Source of the DNA: Vicinamibacteria bacterium
GTDB lineage: Bacteria; Acidobacteriota; Vicinamibacteria; Fen-336
Length of the DNA stretch: 64,000 bases
Direction: 5' to 3'
Assembly (NCBI GenBank): GCA_035570235.1
Contig: DATMML010000042.1
Coordinates: forward strand, 1 to 64,000
The translations under genes were made by a program, and so were the position numbers. The notes beneath the pieces were generated by a model, which saw only the letters and a list, made by a program, of their open reading frames with translations, was not told where the DNA came from and did no database searches. Of this stretch, positions 61,535 to 64,000 are shown piece after piece. The stretch's first letter is position 1, and each line of letters starts with the position of its first letter.

Positions 61535-63661
61535 ATGGCTGAGGCGTTCCCGACCAGCGGGAACATCGATCCCAAAGTATTTCCCTTCATCCTCATGGAT
61601 CTCCACCAGCGCGGGGCCACTGGCTCGCTCAAGGTGGACGGGCCAGCCTATCCGAAGGCCCTTTATCTCCGGGGCGGCCGCATCCTCTTCGGGTCATCCA
61701 ATGATCCCAAGGACCAGCTCGGCTCGATCTTGATCGAGAACGGGAAGATCACGACCGAGCAACTGGAGGATGTCAACGTCAAGGTGGGGCCGGGCAACCC
61801 CCTCGCCAAGGTGCTGTCGGAGAGCGGGTACGTCAACCAGCGTGAGCTGGGTGAAGCGGCCCGGATCAAGGTGGAGCGGATCCTCTCTGACGTGATCGCC
61901 TACACGTCCGGGACCTTCGAGTTTGAAGACGGGGTCCTGCCGAAGGGGGCGGTGGATCTCAAGCTCTCCACCGAGCGTCTCCTCCTGGCCGCGGTGCGCC
62001 GCATCCCCGACCGGGGGTTCGTCTTGCGGCACTTGGAGAGCCTCGGGGTCGTGCTGAAGCCGGCCGAGGCCATGAATCCGCGCCTGCTCGAGATCGGGGC
62101 CGAGACCGGGGGCCTGCCCGAGCGGCTCGACGGGCAGCGCTCGCTGAAAGAGGCGGCGTCCCTCACCCGGCTGGATGAGTTCGAGGCGGCCAAGGTGGCC
62201 TGCGGCTTGCTTTTCCTGGGCCTGGTGACGCGGGCGGAGGACGCGGTTGAAGGGGGGGCGCCGCGAGCGGGGGCGGGTGGGGAGGGAGAGTTGGACCTGG
62301 CCCAGACCGCCCGCGCCGCCTTCGGAGACGACTCCCAGGGCGAGACTCCGGCCGCTCCCCACCACGCGGAAACGGATGCGCCGTTCTTCGTGTCCGAGCC
62401 GACCTCGTCTTCCCCCGAGCCGGCTCTCCCTCTCCCCGGTGCCGAGCCCCCCGCCTTCGCAGCGTCCGGGCCCGCGGGCTTCCCGATGCCCGAGCCCGAC
62501 CCGAGCCAGTTCGCCATGGTGGAGCCCGGGTCGCCGGCGTTCGCCGATTCGGAGGCCCCGGTCTTTGCCGAGCCGGCAGCATTCGCGCCCCCCGCCCAGC
62601 CGGCGAGCCCCCTGACGCTGGGCGTGGAGCCTGAGCCCACACCCGCCGTCACTTTCGGCAGCATGGATTCCACGCCCTCCAGCCCGGGGCTGGCGGAATC
62701 AGCCCCCGGCTTCGAGATCGCGACCACTTCCGGCTTTGCCTCGAGCGCACCTTCGCTTGCTCCCCGCGCGGCACCCGACACGTTCGAAGACGTCACGCCC
62801 CCGCCGGCCGTGACCTACCCCGATCCGGGGCCCATCGAGGACCACACTTCCGAGCCCGTCCCCACCTCGCGCCCCTCCAGGGATGACCTGGCCGCCCTCG
62901 ATGCCCTTTTGAACCCATCCGGCTCGGGGTCCGCCCTCGGTTCCGGGGAGAAGCCGAAACCTCAGGAGCGCTGGGAGCCCCAGTTCCGTCCGACGTCGGC
63001 AGGTCGGCCGAACCGCAAGCGGAGCTCGCCGGCGCTGGCCTGGGTCCTCGGGGGGCTGGGAGTGACGGCGGCGATTGCCGGAGCTGGGTTCTACTTCTTT
63101 GGATCGCAGATCCTGAGGGTTGTCGCCCGGGCCCGGCCGGCCCGTACCCCGGCGCCGGTGGCCGCCCCCACGGCCTCCCCGTCCGTGCCTCCGGAACGCC
63201 CGGTGACCCCTGCCCCTGCGCCCACCGCCAGCGCATCAGCGGCCGCTCCCGCCACCACCGCGCCTCCCCCTTCCCCGCCGGCCACGCCTGCTCCCGCCCC
63301 CACCGCCAGCCCTCGCCCGTCCACCGCGACCGCAGACGCGCACAGCCTGCTCCAGAGCGGCTCCTATCTGGAGGCGGCTCAGGCATTCGCCTCCGGCCTG
63401 AAGAAATCCGGGCCGCGGTTCAGCATCCAGATCCTCGTGGCCTGCTCCACCGAAACCATCCAGAAAGCCAACCAGTCCGTGCCGGGAGACGAGCTCTACA
63501 TCCTGCCCGTCACCTTCAAGGGGCGGAGCTGTTATCGCATCTGCTGGGGCACGTATCCGACGGAGGAGGCCGCCGCTGCGGGTCTGCGCGCGCTGCCCGA
63601 ATACTTCCGGAGGGGAGGAGCCACTCCCAAGGTCGTGCCCACGGCCGGGATGCTCAACTAA
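61535..63661 (+). CDS. DUF4388 protein with membrane helix and SPOR-like C-terminus
   Basis: A 708-residue protein. Residues about 15-170 are a DUF4388/PATAN-like module (FPFILMDLHQRGATGSLKVD, LYLRGGRILFGSSNDPKDQL, SGTFEFEDGVLP). A helical part to about 235 is followed by a long Pro/Ala/Glu-rich linker with repeats like PAFADSEAPVFAEPAAFAPP (to about 490), one membrane helix (ALAWVLGGLGVTAAIAGAGF, about 499-520), a second Pro/Ala/Thr-rich linker, and a SPOR-like domain (about 625-705: FSIQILVACSTETIQKANQS). It would link cytosolic signalling to the peptidoglycan side. Confidence 0.85.
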   Translation: MAEAFPTSGNIDPKVFPFILMDLHQRGATGSLKVDGPAYPKALYLRGGRILFGSSNDPKDQLGSILIENGKITTEQLEDVNVKVGPGNPLAKVLSESGYVNQRELGEAARIKVERILSDVIAYTSGTFEFEDGVLPKGAVDLKLSTERLLLAAVRRIPDRGFVLRHLESLGVVLKPAEAMNPRLLEIGAETGGLPERLDGQRSLKEAASLTRLDEFEAAKVACGLLFLGLVTRAEDAVEGGAPRAGAGGEGELDLAQTARAAFGDDSQGETPAAPHHAETDAPFFVSEPTSSSPEPALPLPGAEPPAFAASGPAGFPMPEPDPSQFAMVEPGSPAFADSEAPVFAEPAAFAPPAQPASPLTLGVEPEPTPAVTFGSMDSTPSSPGLAESAPGFEIATTSGFASSAPSLAPRAAPDTFEDVTPPPAVTYPDPGPIEDHTSEPVPTSRPSRDDLAALDALLNPSGSGSALGSGEKPKPQERWEPQFRPTSAGRPNRKRSSPALAWVLGGLGVTAAIAGAGFYFFGSQILRVVARARPARTPAPVAAPTASPSVPPERPVTPAPAPTASASAAAPATTAPPPSPPATPAPAPTASPRPSTATADAHSLLQSGSYLEAAQAFASGLKKSGPRFSIQILVACSTETIQKANQSVPGDELYILPVTFKGRSCYRICWGTYPTEEAAAAGLRALPEYFRRGGATPKVVPTAGMLN

Positions 63662-63663
63662 CC

Positions 63664-64000
63664 TTGCCCCAGTTTTCCCCCCTCCCTCCCTCCCGCGCCC
63701 TCCGCGCGGGCCTGCTCGGCCTGCTGCTGGCCGCCCCGGTGGGGGCCGACGTCATCACCCTGACCAACGGGCACGTCATCGAAGCGGATCGGGCATGGTA
63801 CGAGGGCTCGCAGCTACGCTACGAGAAGAACGGCGGGGTTTTCGGACTTCCCCGCGACCTCGTCCAGAAGGTCGAGGCCGGCCCGCGAGGGGAGCCGATC
63901 ACCGACTCCGAGGTTCTCCGGAGCCGGGAGAAGCTGGCCGCCCAGGATCCGGGGGAGGCGCTGCGCTTTGCCCGCCTCGCCCTGTTCCATAACCCCCAGT
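63664..64000 (+). CDS. Secreted protein, 3' end outside window
   Basis: From TTG 63664, 2 nt after the upstream stop, the frame is open to the window edge. A signal peptide is clear (LRAGLLGLLLAAPVGA), then DVITLTNGHVIEADRAWYEG and LRYEKNGGVFGLPRDLVQKV, a short beta motif seen at the start of secreted TPR or aspartic-protease-like proteins. The identity is open because most of the protein is missing. Confidence 0.7.
   Translation, partial: MPQFSPLPPSRALRAGLLGLLLAAPVGADVITLTNGHVIEADRAWYEGSQLRYEKNGGVFGLPRDLVQKVEAGPRGEPITDSEVLRSREKLAAQDPGEALRFARLALFHNPQ

Overview
The window is high-GC bacterial chromosome, densely packed, with many 1-8 nt gene overlaps (ATGA, GTGA, TTGA) and frequent GTG/TTG starts. 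The gene mix (MglA-type GTPase with a long C-terminal extension, a DUF4388 plus SPOR-like protein, a bacterial microcompartment shell gene, alpha2/beta2-type GlyQ/GlyS, a MutL with the endonuclease motif, pyruvate phosphate dikinase, several lipoproteins and a beta-barrel protein) points to a Gram-negative of the Acidobacteriota or a neighbouring phylum (Myxococcota-like). That placement is inference; no rRNA gene is present.

Region 1-9 kb is accessory and partly decayed. It holds the end of a DUF302 gene, a GNAT acetyltransferase, a methyltransferase, a tRNA-Arg(CCG), an aldo/keto reductase - cupin/CMD - truncated alcohol dehydrogenase operon, a truncated divergent LysR gene, a HigBA-type toxin-antitoxin pair whose toxin carries an in-frame TGA, the last codons of a tyrosine integrase, a crotonase-fold hydrolase and a cNMP-binding flavoprotein reductase. 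This looks like the remains of a mobile island.

Region 9-24.9 kb: three tandem ArsA/Get3-type ATPases with a small helical protein; a JAMM metalloprotease divergent from a beta-barrel protein; an MglA-like GTPase; two glycosyltransferases and a coiled-coil partner placed behind an intrinsic terminator; a microcompartment shell protein with an acylating aldehyde dehydrogenase; a LysM lytic transglycosylase and an M23 peptidase.

Region 24.9-48.8 kb is core: secA, guaB, a lipoprotein and a radical SAM/SPASM enzyme on the plus strand; then minus-strand operons dapA-dapD-DUF985, uppP-nnr-tsaE-sulfatase-like, and recO-glyQ-glyS-ppdK-mutL. glyS is strikingly poorer in GC than the genes around it.

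Region 48.8-64 kb: a rhodanese/MauE pair, a lipoprotein with apaG, a long minus-strand operon rpsA-ihf-cyclase-HIT-Ycf48-like-dapF, tatA, a secreted acetamidase/formamidase, a NodB-fold protein, a PEBP protein, a NYN nuclease, and a DUF4388/SPOR-like protein followed by a partial secreted protein.

A recurring promoter form, TTGACA-17/18-TAGNNT, can be read in front of many genes. In at least four cases its -10 box ends only 7-8 nt before the start codon, which suggests frequent leaderless mRNAs. The most promising undescribed systems are the triple ArsA-type ATPase operon, the two-gene microcompartment locus, and the glycosyltransferase operon behind a possible attenuator.
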